From an uncultured Cyclobacteriaceae bacterium (GTDB lineage Bacteria; Bacteroidota; Bacteroidia; Cytophagales; Cyclobacteriaceae): DNA of 64,000 nt. A program made the position numbers and the translations under genes. The stretch covers positions 62,001-126,000 of the forward strand of contig CALGOB010000062.1 of assembly GCA_937958005.1 (NCBI GenBank), in the 5' to 3' direction. Below are positions 55,754-64,000 of the stretch, piece after piece. Position 1 is the stretch's first letter, and every line of letters starts with the position of its first letter. The notes under the pieces are model-generated. The model worked only from the letters and a program-made list of their open reading frames with translations. It had not been told where the DNA came from and searched no databases.

Positions 55754-55762
55754 CAATCCCGC

Positions 55763-56560
55763 ATGACGGACAAGAAAAGACCAGTGATTATAAAGAAAGG
55801 CAGCAATACCGAGGCTCCCAAAGATACAATTCGTCTCAATAAATATATTGCCAATGCGGGGGTCTGTTCAAGAAGAGAAGCTGACACTTTAATAAGTGAT
55901 GGTAAAATCAAAGTCAATAAAGAAATCATCAGGGAATTAGGCTTTCAAGTAAAAAACACTGATAAAGTTTATTTTCAAGGCAAACTCTTAAGTAGAGAAA
56001 CATTAAGCTACATATTACTTAATAAACCTAAAGATTTTATCACAACAATGGATGATCCTCACGGAAGAAAAACTGTGATGGATCTAATTAAACATGCTGG
56101 CAAAGAAAGAATTTACCCAGTTGGTCGGTTGGATAGAAATACCACAGGTTTATTGTTATTTACTAATGATGGAGAACTAGCAAAGAAATTATCACATCCA
56201 TCTTATGAGATCAAGAAAATATATCAGGTAGATCTAGATAAACCAATTACTCAGGCAGATATAGAAAAAATTCAAGCTGGAGTTACCTTAGAAGATGGTC
56301 TAGCTATTGTAGATGAAGTCGCTATTCTTAGTAAAGACAAAACAATTCTAGGATTAGAAATTCATATTGGAAGAAACAGAATTGTAAGAAGGATTTTCGA
56401 ACATTTAGGTTATGAAGTTATCAGGCTTGATAGGGCTATGTTTGGATCTCTTACTAAAAAAGATCTTCCTAGGGGAAAATGGAGAAGACTCGAAGAAAAA
56501 GAGGTCATTATGTTAAAAAAATTTAATCAGTCAAAATCTCCCAAACCTAAAGGAAAGTAA
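55763..56560 (+). CDS. rluB: 23S rRNA pseudouridine synthase (RluB/RsuA family)
   Basis: A 265-residue RsuA-family pseudouridine synthase. The N-terminal S4 RNA-binding domain (about 22-80: IRLNKYIANAGVCSRREADTLI-like text) precedes the catalytic core with YPVGRLDRNTTGLLLFTND, where Asp124 is the nucleophile, then ELAKKLSHPSYEIKKIYQV and RNRIVRRIFEHLGYEVIRLDR. RluB modifies 23S rRNA helix 89-type sites; RluE/RluF specificity cannot be ruled out. The 3' end overlaps the convergent outer-membrane protein gene by 30 bp. Confidence 0.9.
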   Translation: MTDKKRPVIIKKGSNTEAPKDTIRLNKYIANAGVCSRREADTLISDGKIKVNKEIIRELGFQVKNTDKVYFQGKLLSRETLSYILLNKPKDFITTMDDPHGRKTVMDLIKHAGKERIYPVGRLDRNTTGLLLFTNDGELAKKLSHPSYEIKKIYQVDLDKPITQADIEKIQAGVTLEDGLAIVDEVAILSKDKTILGLEIHIGRNRIVRRIFEHLGYEVIRLDRAMFGSLTKKDLPRGKWRRLEEKEVIMLKKFNQSKSPKPKGK

Positions 56561-57181
56561 CCCATTAATTCCTGATAAATCGTTATCTTTTATAGGTTGA
56601 GCAAAATTGCTCCCCCTGATAAGTCTATAGGTTGCGCCTAGTGAAACTCTAAACGATGTGGTAATATTTGCCTCTATACTTAAACCAGGTTCAATTACAT
56701 AAAAAGCAGAATTTTCAATGGTAAAATCTGTGTCTATTGAATTATTAAAAAAATCCTCATCCGAAATGTAAATACTACCTGCTCCTAAAATAACTGGAAC
56801 TGAAATATGTACAATGCTCTTAGGTGCTATAATTCCTCCAAGCATCAATCCTCCGTAACCTCCGTAAATATTCAATTCCTTAGGATCGTCAAAGCTGGGT
56901 ACATTCCCAACAAAAGTATTCTCTGTGACTAAACCGTACCCTGCTATACCTATGAAATAATGCCTATTAATAATAATGCCTCCATATGCGCCTGTAAATA
57001 CTGAACGTACTTCATTAAAATCTCCAACCTTCACATCTATCCCTCCAAATCCAGTAATATCATTATCTTTACTTAAAAGTGATTTAACTTCACCAGGGTC
57101 ATTGCTATCAAGAAATTTCTGAGCAGACAAAGTATGACTTACTAGTAATAGCAAAACAGTTAATAGGTGTGTGAGTCTCAT
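56531..57181 (-). CDS. Predicted outer-membrane beta-barrel protein
   Basis: A 216-residue exported protein (signal peptide 1-20, LLVSHTLSAQ) with short amphipathic strands and Gly-rich turns (GAYGGIIINRHYFIGIAGYG, NIYGGYGGLMLGG), ending with an aromatic residue (LLSFRFGRF), as outer-membrane barrels do. The family is not recognised beyond that. Last gene of the ECF-sigma operon, 42 bp after the preceding barrel gene. Its 3' end overlaps rluB convergently. Confidence 0.7.
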   Translation of the reverse strand: MRLTHLLTVLLLLVSHTLSAQKFLDSNDPGEVKSLLSKDNDITGFGGIDVKVGDFNEVRSVFTGAYGGIIINRHYFIGIAGYGLVTENTFVGNVPSFDDPKELNIYGGYGGLMLGGIIAPKSIVHISVPVILGAGSIYISDEDFFNNSIDTDFTIENSAFYVIEPGLSIEANITTSFRVSLGATYRLIRGSNFAQPIKDNDLSGINGLLSFRFGRF

Positions 57182-57223
57182 GAAACTATTAAACTTAGAG
57201 AATTAACAATTTTTAGTTTATAA

Positions 57224-57754
57224 TCAAAATATATATTTAAAGGACAAACCAGCATCCCAAAATTTAGTCCTTGTAAAGCGCATTCCTATGTAATTAAAAT
57301 AAGGCTTTATATCAAAAGAAATCGTAATAGGTACACTTAACCATCTATATTCAATTCCCACAGTTCCGTCTATGCCCATCGTAAAGTAATTCCTATTATC
57401 GAAAACAAAAGTGTTTAACCCATTACCATCTGGGACAATAGATTTATTTAAGTTATTAAAATGCTCCAAACCTATATGCGCCCCTACACCATAAAAAACA
57501 TAAAAATTTGAATTAAACGAAAATTCCAGCGGCTTATGAGTTAGATAACTAACCGTAACCTGTAATCCCTCATTCCTTCCAGACAATAAAATTTCAATGG
57601 CCTGTTCATCAATAAGAAATTTTTTATAGGTAAGTCCAGCAGTATTACCTAGTCTTACTCCAGCCGAATGTTCATAGGTTTGTGCTTCTATTGTAAAATG
57701 GAAACTAGACATCAAAGCGAGCAATAATAGATAACCTAACAGGCGGTTCTTCAT
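57224..57754 (-). CDS. Small outer-membrane beta-barrel protein
   Basis: A 176-residue exported protein (signal peptide about 1-25, ending IEAQ) with eight or so predicted strands, e.g. SAGVRLGNTAGLTYKKFL, VTVSYLTHKPLEFSFNSNFYVFYGVG, GTVGIEYRWLSVPITISFDIKPYF, and a C-terminal aromatic (GLSFKYIF). This matches small Bacteroidota outer-membrane proteins in general. It follows the DUF4097-like gene by 7 bp within the ECF-sigma operon, so it is probably an effector of that regulon. Function unknown. Confidence 0.7.
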   Translation of the reverse strand: MKNRLLGYLLLLALMSSFHFTIEAQTYEHSAGVRLGNTAGLTYKKFLIDEQAIEILLSGRNEGLQVTVSYLTHKPLEFSFNSNFYVFYGVGAHIGLEHFNNLNKSIVPDGNGLNTFVFDNRNYFTMGIDGTVGIEYRWLSVPITISFDIKPYFNYIGMRFTRTKFWDAGLSFKYIF

Positions 57755-57761
57755 GGTTTAA

Positions 57762-58925
57762 CTATTTACTCTTAGTGAAAATTGAAGTCTCTTTAATTGA
57801 TATAATCAAATCGGCACTGTTCGCTTTAATATTTACTTTGCCTATTAACTTTCTTGTATAGCCTACTGTTCCACTTAAAGTAAAGTCATAGCCAGCGCCA
57901 GAGTTATCTCGTTTACCTAAAGAAAGCATGCTATTGGGTACAATCATACGTTCTTCATTACCAGAAATATTCGCTGTAAAATATGATTTCGGACTTAATA
58001 CTAAATTAATATCTGCAGATTTACTATTCAGGCTGATCGATCTAAAATCCTCTCCAATTCGCTCAATAAATAATTCCCCATATTCAAGGTTCAAGTCTAG
58101 GTCATTTTGGACATTAGAAACAAAAATATCTGTAAAATCACCACTTCCTTTTAATATACCTAGATCATCTGCCCTAATCTTATCATTTCTAGAATTGACT
58201 TTAAGGCTTTTGATAGCACCAAAAGTAAGTTCCGAAGAAGAACTCTGAATATCTATTTCAATCCCATCATCTACATCTAACTCTCCTCCCTTTAATTTAA
58301 CAAATCCATTTCTAATATATTTGATTCGGCCATTTCCATAACTTAAGGAAATATTAGTTCTACCATTTAGAGCCCTTGTTTTTAAATCTCCATGAGCTAA
58401 TTCAAGGTCTAATGAACCCTCCAGGTCATCTCCAATAAATATATTCCCAAATTTATTCTCAAGATTGAGAGAAATACTTTTAGGAATATGAATAGTATAA
58501 TCTACAGTCAATTTACTCTTATTGTTCAACAAGTTTTTAGAATAACCTTTTATACTAGAAAGTACAGAACTGAAACCACCACTTTTCTTATTCATATCAG
58601 TTTCTACTGAAACATAATTAGAGCCTTCCAAAAAATCTATCTCTACACTTTTCATCAGTTTTTCTACTGCCTGGTAATTCTTCCCAAAAGCCTCTATATC
58701 AACCGATACCTTCACAGAATCTTCATTCCATATTTTGACAATTACTTTCCCATATTTATTAAGTACATCAAGCTCCCCATCTTCTCTAATTGGATAAGAT
58801 TTTGTTATATTTTTTGTCAGTTTTATATCTGCACCTTTATGGTTGGCAGCACCTACACTGCTATTAACAGTTAACAAACATACTATTACAAACAAACCTT
58901 TTATAAGATCTTTATATATTCTCAT
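57762..58925 (-). CDS. Exported DUF4097-like (adhesin-type beta-helix) protein
   Basis: A 387-residue exported protein. I chose the ATG at 58923-58925 (MRIYKDLIKGLFVIVC), which is preceded by a purine-rich GGAGGGAAAA and starts the signal peptide; an upstream in-frame ATG at 58964 lies inside the anti-sigma-like gene. The body is a repetitive run of short strands (DLELAHGDLKTRALNGRTNIS, SYGNGRIKYIRNG, DDGIEIDIQSSSSELTF), the pattern of the DUF4097/DUF2807 putative adhesin fold. These occur often with anti-sigma or PspC-type genes. It overlaps the upstream gene by 14 bp, suggesting coupled translation. Confidence 0.72.
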   Translation of the reverse strand: MRIYKDLIKGLFVIVCLLTVNSSVGAANHKGADIKLTKNITKSYPIREDGELDVLNKYGKVIVKIWNEDSVKVSVDIEAFGKNYQAVEKLMKSVEIDFLEGSNYVSVETDMNKKSGGFSSVLSSIKGYSKNLLNNKSKLTVDYTIHIPKSISLNLENKFGNIFIGDDLEGSLDLELAHGDLKTRALNGRTNISLSYGNGRIKYIRNGFVKLKGGELDVDDGIEIDIQSSSSELTFGAIKSLKVNSRNDKIRADDLGILKGSGDFTDIFVSNVQNDLDLNLEYGELFIERIGEDFRSISLNSKSADINLVLSPKSYFTANISGNEERMIVPNSMLSLGKRDNSGAGYDFTLSGTVGYTRKLIGKVNIKANSADLIISIKETSIFTKSK

Positions 58926-59451
58926 TTTTCCCTCCCTTCTGTTTTCTGTTTCGTTCTTTTTCAAATTCAGACAATATCTTATTCAAAATCTTAAGTTTCA
59001 ATTGATAGTTTTCTACCATGGCAATAATGACTTCTTCATTGTGTACATCATCTTTCAGATCTTTTTTCAAGTCATCGAAAGCAACATCCAGATCATCTAT
59101 ATCCTTAAATACCTGTTGATCCTTCACAAGTTCTTTAGCAGCAGTCAATTTGTAATTTATTTCACTGGTATAGTAATCCCTCGCCTCTGCCAACTCTTCA
59201 TTCCCAGAAAAAATAACATCCAATGAATCTGAACTTTTATATTGCGAATAAAGAAAAACTGAACAAGTCAATAAAATCACACTCACAGATGCTGCTATTG
59301 AAATCCATAACGCCCTTTTTGGCTTAGGTGCTTCAACTTTAGGTTCCGACACTCTATCGGCTATATTTTTCCATGAAGCCTCAAAATCTGCCTCATAAAG
59401 GTCAAAATCATCTCTTTGGGTTTCTATCCAATGTTTTAACTTATCCTCCAT
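58912..59451 (-). CDS. Predicted anti-sigma factor with one membrane helix
   Basis: A 179-residue protein with a cytoplasmic N-terminal part (MEDKLKHWIETQRDDFDLYE, 1-45), one transmembrane helix (about 47-68, ALWISIAASVSVILLTC) and a helical, charged C-terminal part (about 75-179) that would face the periplasm. There is no HxxxCxxC zinc motif. It overlaps the ECF sigma gene by 11 bp. Position and topology fit an anti-sigma factor that holds the sigma at the membrane; this is an inference from context, as I do not recognise a specific family. Confidence 0.7.
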   Translation of the reverse strand: MEDKLKHWIETQRDDFDLYEADFEASWKNIADRVSEPKVEAPKPKRALWISIAASVSVILLTCSVFLYSQYKSSDSLDVIFSGNEELAEARDYYTSEINYKLTAAKELVKDQQVFKDIDDLDVAFDDLKKDLKDDVHNEEVIIAMVENYQLKLKILNKILSEFEKERNRKQKGGKNENI

Positions 59452-60004
59452 AATACTGCTGTTTTTCCTCTCCCAACAATTTCCTAAGTTTCATTTTCGC
59501 TTTACAATACTGAGATTTAGATGCCGATTCTGAAATAGACAGTATTTGTGCAATCTCAGAATGGTCATAGCCTTCAAATAAATAAAGATTCATCACCACT
59601 TTACATCCATCTGACAAATCATCCATGCATTGTATAATTCTTTTCGCTTTAAAACGCATGATTTGGTCATCATCCATTTCATCATCTGCATAATCAGAAC
59701 TTTCATTTAAATCAACCGTTACAAGTCTTCTTTTTTTTATTGCATTGATGCATCTATTAATCACAATTCTTTTGATCCAAGCACTGAATGTATTAATATT
59801 CTTTAAAGTATTCAGTCTAGTAAACGCATCTACAAACGCATCTTGTAATGCATCCTGTGCGTCTTCATCATTACCCATCATTCTTCTACATATATTATAC
59901 ATCGCTTTAGCATAGAGTTGGTATAATTCACGTTGGGCACGTGCATCCCCTTGCTGGCTCTGAATTATCAGGTATTTATGTATCGACTGGTGTGAAGAAG
60001 TCAA
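59441..60004 (-). CDS. ECF-type RNA polymerase sigma factor
   Basis: A 187-residue sigma-70 factor with regions 2 and 4 only. Region 2 (about 25-95) has ELYQLYAKAMYNICRRMMGN, DAQDALQDAFVDAFTRL and FSAWIKRIVINRCIN. Region 4 (about 125-178) has the helix-turn-helix MNLYLFEGYDHSEIAQILSISESASKSQ. TTG start at 60002-60004, since the next ATG would remove region 2. First gene of an operon with the anti-sigma-like gene, the DUF4097-like gene and two outer-membrane proteins, probably an envelope-response regulon. Confidence 0.92.
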   Translation of the reverse strand: MTSSHQSIHKYLIIQSQQGDARAQRELYQLYAKAMYNICRRMMGNDEDAQDALQDAFVDAFTRLNTLKNINTFSAWIKRIVINRCINAIKKRRLVTVDLNESSDYADDEMDDDQIMRFKAKRIIQCMDDLSDGCKVVMNLYLFEGYDHSEIAQILSISESASKSQYCKAKMKLRKLLGEEKQQYYGG

Positions 60005-60040
60005 GGTTCTTTCTTTTTATTTTAATGACACCAGTAAATA

Positions 60041-60652
60041 TTAAAGGTTTCCATTTTTCTTAAAAATAATTGAGAAAACTTTACCATTCAAAAATTCTGT
60101 CCCCTGCTCTTCAATAAAGCCCTGTTTCATCATATACAATTTGATTGGTTGCAATTGTTTACTCTCCAATCTTGAAAACAAACCAAAAAAGATATGCATA
60201 CTTTTTAGCAAAAGCTTGCCATAAATGGAGCCGTCTGACTTAAAATCTGTGACTAACAGTCTTCCTTCTGTTATTAAAAGTGAGGAAATCTTGTGAATCG
60301 CTTTAAATAAATTCTCTTTTGTAAATACATCCAAAAAAAAATTTGCGATGATCCAATCATATCTTTGATCAAATTTATATTCTAAAAAATCAGCTTGTAT
60401 AAAGTTAACTGTTGCTACATATGATTGCTTTCTAGCATTCATCAGCATTTTTTCTGAAAGATCTATATATAACACCTCACAGTTTACTGGTAATTTTTTT
60501 AGAATATCTCCATTTCCTCCCCCTAAAATAATCACCCTACTCTTAGGCTTTATTTGGTGAACCCAATAGCTCTCTGCTCTATACAAATGATTTCCAAAAA
60601 TCATCTTTTTGATAGGTTCATAAAAAGGAGCAACCAGATTAAAGTTATTCAT
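60041..60652 (-). CDS. Class I SAM-dependent methyltransferase
   Basis: A 203-residue methyltransferase with the SAM-binding glycine loop RVIILGGGNGDILKKL (motif I), an acidic strand end CEVLYIDLSEKMLMNARK, NFIQADFLEY and the active-site strand YDWIIANFFLDVF. It overlaps the UbiA-like gene by 4 bp (ATGA). The pairing with a prenyltransferase-like membrane protein makes a lipid or quinone substrate plausible, but this is inference; the acceptor is unknown. Confidence 0.82.
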   Translation of the reverse strand: MNNFNLVAPFYEPIKKMIFGNHLYRAESYWVHQIKPKSRVIILGGGNGDILKKLPVNCEVLYIDLSEKMLMNARKQSYVATVNFIQADFLEYKFDQRYDWIIANFFLDVFTKENLFKAIHKISSLLITEGRLLVTDFKSDGSIYGKLLLKSMHIFFGLFSRLESKQLQPIKLYMMKQGFIEEQGTEFLNGKVFSIIFKKNGNL

Positions 60653-61461
60653 ACTAGAAAGATTAGTGGTATAAAGAAAATACCATCGCCTAATATCCTA
60701 TAATAATCATGATTTAGACTGATTTTTTTTGTGTAATAAATTCCTCCTAAAACTGCTATCATTAAACCATAACAGTAAACCATGTTTAGGGGCAATAGAG
60801 ACAAATAAAAAGAGTTTACCAAGATAACAGTTAAAGATAGGAACAAGGCAATCATCAGAGGTTTAACTTTACTCCCTAATACAATAGCTAAAGATGGATG
60901 ACCATCTTCTATATCAGATTTTTTCTCAAAATCAGAGAACATCAATAGGTTAATAAAAGCAATCAATAAAGTCATCACAAAACTTATAGACAAAGAAATA
61001 AGGTTCACAGGGTGGACAGCACAACTATATGGGCCTAAAAAAACCCCTAAAGCATATAATACGGCTATAAATAGTTCTTTATGGTAAAACTGATTTTGAA
61101 AATGAATCAATATGAAATACAATAGAACAAAAACACAAAGCATAATACCCATATATACTGTTTGGACAGGTAAGTAATAAATCAATATAGCGCCCAATAA
61201 AAGAGCTATTAAAAGAGCTATATGTAGTTCCTTAGCATATATTTTATGAAACAAATGCCTATAGGTAGAAGGGTTGTCTACAGAAGCTGCATCTTTTAGG
61301 TGATCCCAGGTATAGATACTCCAGACTGCCAAAGCCAGTTCAACATAAACTATTTCAGGTACACTAACCTGAAGCATATTCGCTATAGATGCCGAAAATA
61401 CTACTGCACCTAAAGCAACATCCATAGAAAGCGCCCTCAAAAACTTATATAAGCATCGCAT
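60649..61461 (-). CDS. UbiA-like membrane protein (prenyltransferase family)
   Basis: A 270-residue integral membrane protein with about eight helices. Two acidic motifs in cytosolic loops match the UbiA plan: WSIYTWDHLKDA (about 47-58) and MFSDFEKKSDIEDGHPSLAIVLG (about 173-195), which in the family coordinate magnesium-prenyl diphosphate. The first motif lacks the full NDxxDxxxD, so activity is uncertain. Its ATG lies 12 bp downstream of the atp operon terminator, so it must have its own promoter or rely on read-through. Confidence 0.6.
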   Translation of the reverse strand: MRCLYKFLRALSMDVALGAVVFSASIANMLQVSVPEIVYVELALAVWSIYTWDHLKDAASVDNPSTYRHLFHKIYAKELHIALLIALLLGAILIYYLPVQTVYMGIMLCVFVLLYFILIHFQNQFYHKELFIAVLYALGVFLGPYSCAVHPVNLISLSISFVMTLLIAFINLLMFSDFEKKSDIEDGHPSLAIVLGSKVKPLMIALFLSLTVILVNSFYLSLLPLNMVYCYGLMIAVLGGIYYTKKISLNHDYYRILGDGIFFIPLIFLV

Positions 61462-61472
61462 CTGGTGAAAAT

Positions 61473-61504
61473 AAAAAAGCTGAGTAGAAATTCCACTCAG
61501 CTTT
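61473..61504 (-). terminator. Intrinsic terminator of the ATP synthase operon
   Basis: Stem AAAGCTGAGT (61476-61485) and ACTCAGCTTT (61495-61504) with a 9-nt loop. On the minus strand it is followed by TTTTTTATTTT. It lies 31 bp after the atpG stop, so it should end the atp transcript just before the UbiA-like gene. Confidence 0.85.
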
Positions 61505-61535
61505 CAATATATTATTTTAATCTACTAGTATAAAC

Positions 61536-62435
61536 TTAGCTTGCCGCTAATGCTTCTGCTCCGCCAACAATCTCAAGAATTTCTTTGGTAATCGCTGCTT
61601 GTCTGGTTCTGTTATAAGTTAATTTCAACTCTTTTAACAATTCACCTGCATTATCAGTCGCTTTATCCATTGCAGTCATCCTAGCTCCATGCTCGGATGC
61701 ATTAGACTCTAGCAATGCTTTATAAAACTGGATTTTCAATGACTTAGGAACAACTTCCTTAAAAATAAATTCTTTAGAAGGTTCAAAAATATAGTCATCA
61801 GAAACATCTTCTTGTTCTTGATTATTTACTTCCTCTGGTTTATCGGGAATTACAGGCAAAAACTGTTCTGCATTTACAATCTGAGTTGCCACATTTCTAA
61901 ATTCATTATAGATAATCTCTACTTTCTCAAATCTACCTGCAACAAACTCACTCATTGCAAATTCAGCAGCTTCTCTTGCTCTGTCAAAAGACAATTTGGC
62001 AATTAAGTCACTGTATCTATCAACCATAATAAAGTCTCTCTTTTTAAAATATTCAAGAGCCTTCTTACCTATAGGCATGATATATAAATCATCATTAGCC
62101 AATTGTTCACTATACTTTTCTGATATTAACTGTTGTGTTGCTTTAAAAATACTACTGTTAAAGCCACCACAAAGTCCCCTATCAGAAGTGACAACTACTA
62201 AAAGTACCCTACCACTGTTATTTCCTTCAGTGTATATGTTTTCTACCCCTTCAGTTATTGTAGCAGTTACGTTTTGTATTACCTTAGAAAGCCTTTGAGA
62301 ATACGGCCTCATTTGGGTAATCTTATCTTGCGCCCTTCTTAATTTAGCAGCAGCCACCATTTTCATAGCTTTTGTTATCTGCTGAGTTGAAGAAACCGAA
62401 GATATTCTATTTTTAACTTCTTTTAAATTGGCCAT
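61536..62435 (-). CDS. atpG: F1F0 ATP synthase subunit gamma
   Basis: A 299-residue gamma subunit, the central rotor shaft of F1. It starts MANLKEVKNRISSVSSTQQITKAMKMVAAAKLRRAQ (pieces at residues 1-36) and ends with YNRTRQAAITKEILEIVGGAEAL, the conserved terminal helices that form the coiled coil inside the alpha3-beta3 ring. An insert-like acidic segment (PDKPEEVNNQEQEDVSDD, about 196-213) lies in the middle, as often seen in Bacteroidota. It follows atpA by 12 bp. Confidence 0.97.
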   Translation of the reverse strand: MANLKEVKNRISSVSSTQQITKAMKMVAAAKLRRAQDKITQMRPYSQRLSKVIQNVTATITEGVENIYTEGNNSGRVLLVVVTSDRGLCGGFNSSIFKATQQLISEKYSEQLANDDLYIMPIGKKALEYFKKRDFIMVDRYSDLIAKLSFDRAREAAEFAMSEFVAGRFEKVEIIYNEFRNVATQIVNAEQFLPVIPDKPEEVNNQEQEDVSDDYIFEPSKEFIFKEVVPKSLKIQFYKALLESNASEHGARMTAMDKATDNAGELLKELKLTYNRTRQAAITKEILEIVGGAEALAAS

Positions 62436-62447
62436 GCTATTGTGCTA

Positions 62448-64000
62448 TTAAACAAAATTAGCAGCAGTTTCTTTTGCTACCTTCTCCAATGTTGCAGTTG
62501 CATCATCTGTTAACTTACCTGCTCTCAGTGAATCCAAGGTCTCTTTATAAGAGCTTCTTAAAGTAGTTAAATAAGATTCTTGTAATTCCTTTACTTTATT
62601 CACAGGTACTTTATCGAAAAAGCCTTTTGTAGAACCAAAAATAGTTGCTACCTGCTCTTCTACTGGTACAGGAGAAAACTGAGGCTGCTTTAACATTTCC
62701 TGGTTTACTCTACCTCTATCAATAGTTCTTTGTGTAGCAGCATCTAGATCTGAACCAAATTTGGCAAATGCTTCCAATTCTCTAAATTGAGCCTGATCAA
62801 GTTTCAATGTACCAGAAACTTTTTTCATTGCTTTTATCTGTGCTGATCCACCTACCCTAGATACAGAGATACCTACATTAATTGCAGGTCTAATACCTGA
62901 ATTAAAAAGGTTTGTTTCCAAGAAAATCTGTCCGTCTGTGATGGATATAACATTGGTTGGGATATAAGCTGATACATCCCCTGCTTGTGTTTCTATAATT
63001 GGCAAGGCAGTTAAAGAACCTCCACCTTTTACTTTACCTTTCAATGATTCAGGCAAGTCATTCATCTGCTGTGCAATATCATCATGCGCATTGATCTTAG
63101 CAGCACGTTCCAATAACCTTGAGTGAAGATAGAATACATCACCAGGATATGCTTCACGTCCTGGAGGTCTTCTCAACAATAGAGAAACTTCACGGTAAGC
63201 AACCGCTTGCTTTGATAGATCATCATAAACTACTAATGCTGGTCTACCAGTATCTCTAAAGTACTCACCAATTGCAGCACCTGCAAATGGAGCAAAGAAT
63301 TGCATAGGAGCAGGATCCGCAGCAGATGCACTTACTATTACCGTATAATCAAGAGCCCCACCTTTTTCTAATGCAGCAACAATACCTGCAACAGTAGATG
63401 CTTTTTGACCTATGGCTACATAGATACAGAAAACGGGTTCTCCTCTATCATAAAATTCTTTTTGGTTCAAAATGGTATCAATAACTACAGCGGTTTTACC
63501 AGTCTGCCTATCACCAATTACCAATTCTCTTTGGCCTCTACCAATCGGAATCATGGAATCTATGGCTTTGATTCCTGTTTGCAATGGTTCAGCTACAGGT
63601 TGTCTGTAAATAACACCTGGTGCTTTTCTTTCTAATGGCATGTCAAACAACTCACCTTCAATAGCGCCTTTACCATCGATAGGAATACCTAAAGTATTAA
63701 CAACCCTTCCACACATACCATCTCCAACTTGAATAGAGGCAATGGTCCCCGTTCTTTTTACAGTATCACCTTCTTTTACATCGCTTGAATCTCCAAGTAA
63801 TACAGCTCCTACATTGTCTTCTTCAAGGTTTAATACCATTGCATTCAAACCATTTTCGAATACCAATAACTCACCTGATTGTGCCTTGGACAATCCATAG
63901 ATTCTAGCTACACCATCACCTACTTGTAGTACCGTACCTACTTCTTCAAGTTCAGCCTCAGTTTTCTGATTCGAAAGCTGTTCCCTTAAAATTGCTGATA
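62448..64000 (-). CDS. atpA: F1F0 ATP synthase subunit alpha (5' end outside window)
   Basis: The non-catalytic nucleotide-binding subunit of F1. The reading frame stays open to the window edge: upstream of 63893 it continues [20 protein letters not shown] and [20 protein letters not shown], typical of the AtpA N-terminus, so the real start lies beyond base 64000. The P-loop is [10 protein letters not shown]. Other signatures are [38 protein letters not shown] and the C-terminal [19 protein letters not shown]. At least 517 residues are visible of about 525. Confidence 0.97.
   Translation of the reverse strand, partial: SAILREQLSNQKTEAELEEVGTVLQVGDGVARIYGLSKAQSGELLVFENGLNAMVLNLEEDNVGAVLLGDSSDVKEGDTVKRTGTIASIQVGDGMCGRVVNTLGIPIDGKGAIEGELFDMPLERKAPGVIYRQPVAEPLQTGIKAIDSMIPIGRGQRELVIGDRQTGKTAVVIDTILNQKEFYDRGEPVFCIYVAIGQKASTVAGIVAALEKGGALDYTVIVSASAADPAPMQFFAPFAGAAIGEYFRDTGRPALVVYDDLSKQAVAYREVSLLLRRPPGREAYPGDVFYLHSRLLERAAKINAHDDIAQQMNDLPESLKGKVKGGGSLTALPIIETQAGDVSAYIPTNVISITDGQIFLETNLFNSGIRPAINVGISVSRVGGSAQIKAMKKVSGTLKLDQAQFRELEAFAKFGSDLDAATQRTIDRGRVNQEMLKQPQFSPVPVEEQVATIFGSTKGFFDKVPVNKVKELQESYLTTLRSSYKETLDSLRAGKLTDDATATLEKVAKETAANFV

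Noticed and set aside
62448-63893. atpA starting at 63893
   Set aside because: The frame stays open to the window edge and encodes typical AtpA N-terminal sequence upstream.

Overview
The window is an AT-rich, almost fully coding stretch of a Bacteroidota chromosome. The gene set points to a gliding, T9SS-bearing Cytophagales-type bacterium: the giant outer-membrane translocon SprA, a SusC/SusD pair, DUF4837 and DUF4292 proteins, an SDR-type threonine dehydrogenase, a Nudix-like sugar regulator, a remnant of a T9SS-sorted protein, and several TTG starts without strong Shine-Dalgarno sites. No rRNA, tRNA, CRISPR array, integrase or intact transposase was seen.

Layout. 1-22892 (all minus strand) is housekeeping and envelope: gcvH (cut by the window edge), sprA, ruvA, malic enzyme, DUF4837 lipoprotein, MltD-like transglycosylase, gatA, tatA, EnvC-like protein, DUF4292 lipoprotein, TPR protein, sugar nucleotidyltransferase, Wzx-like flippase, enoyl-CoA hydratase, threonine dehydrogenase. 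Divergent kbl (23148-24335) completes threonine-to-glycine degradation. 24474-31854 is a xylose locus: a divergent Nudix-related regulator, then GH3 glycosidase, xylulokinase, xylose isomerase and sugar:H+ symporter, with an inverted repeat just before the GH3 start. 31851-33086 is a decayed accessory patch with an 80-bp tandem repeat, a terminator, and a T9SS-protein pseudogene split by a small hairpin-rich element. 33087-50797 holds a GyrI-like protein and a Sus-type locus: LacI regulator, susC, susD, a terminator, then three large paralogous FG-GAP/ASPIC-UnbV lipoproteins. 50806-51858 has two pseudogenes (VOC, DUF4269), the second split by another copy of the same element. Then come an orphan PilJ-type chemoreceptor, a 1.4-kb gene-free region, a DksA-like/scpB/rluB cluster, an ECF-sigma operon with a DUF4097-like protein and two outer-membrane proteins, a methyltransferase/UbiA-like pair, and the end of the ATP synthase operon (atpA, atpG).

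The most unusual signal is a 90-94 bp non-coding element (32813-32902 and 51580-51673, plus a decayed third copy near 24440-24470). It is built from three small hairpins. Both good copies interrupt coding sequence at a TTAA site, and removing the element plus one TTAA restores the reading frame across the junction. The trio of about 1100-residue repeat lipoproteins beside SusC/SusD, with no glycosidase among them, is the best candidate for an under-described functional system.
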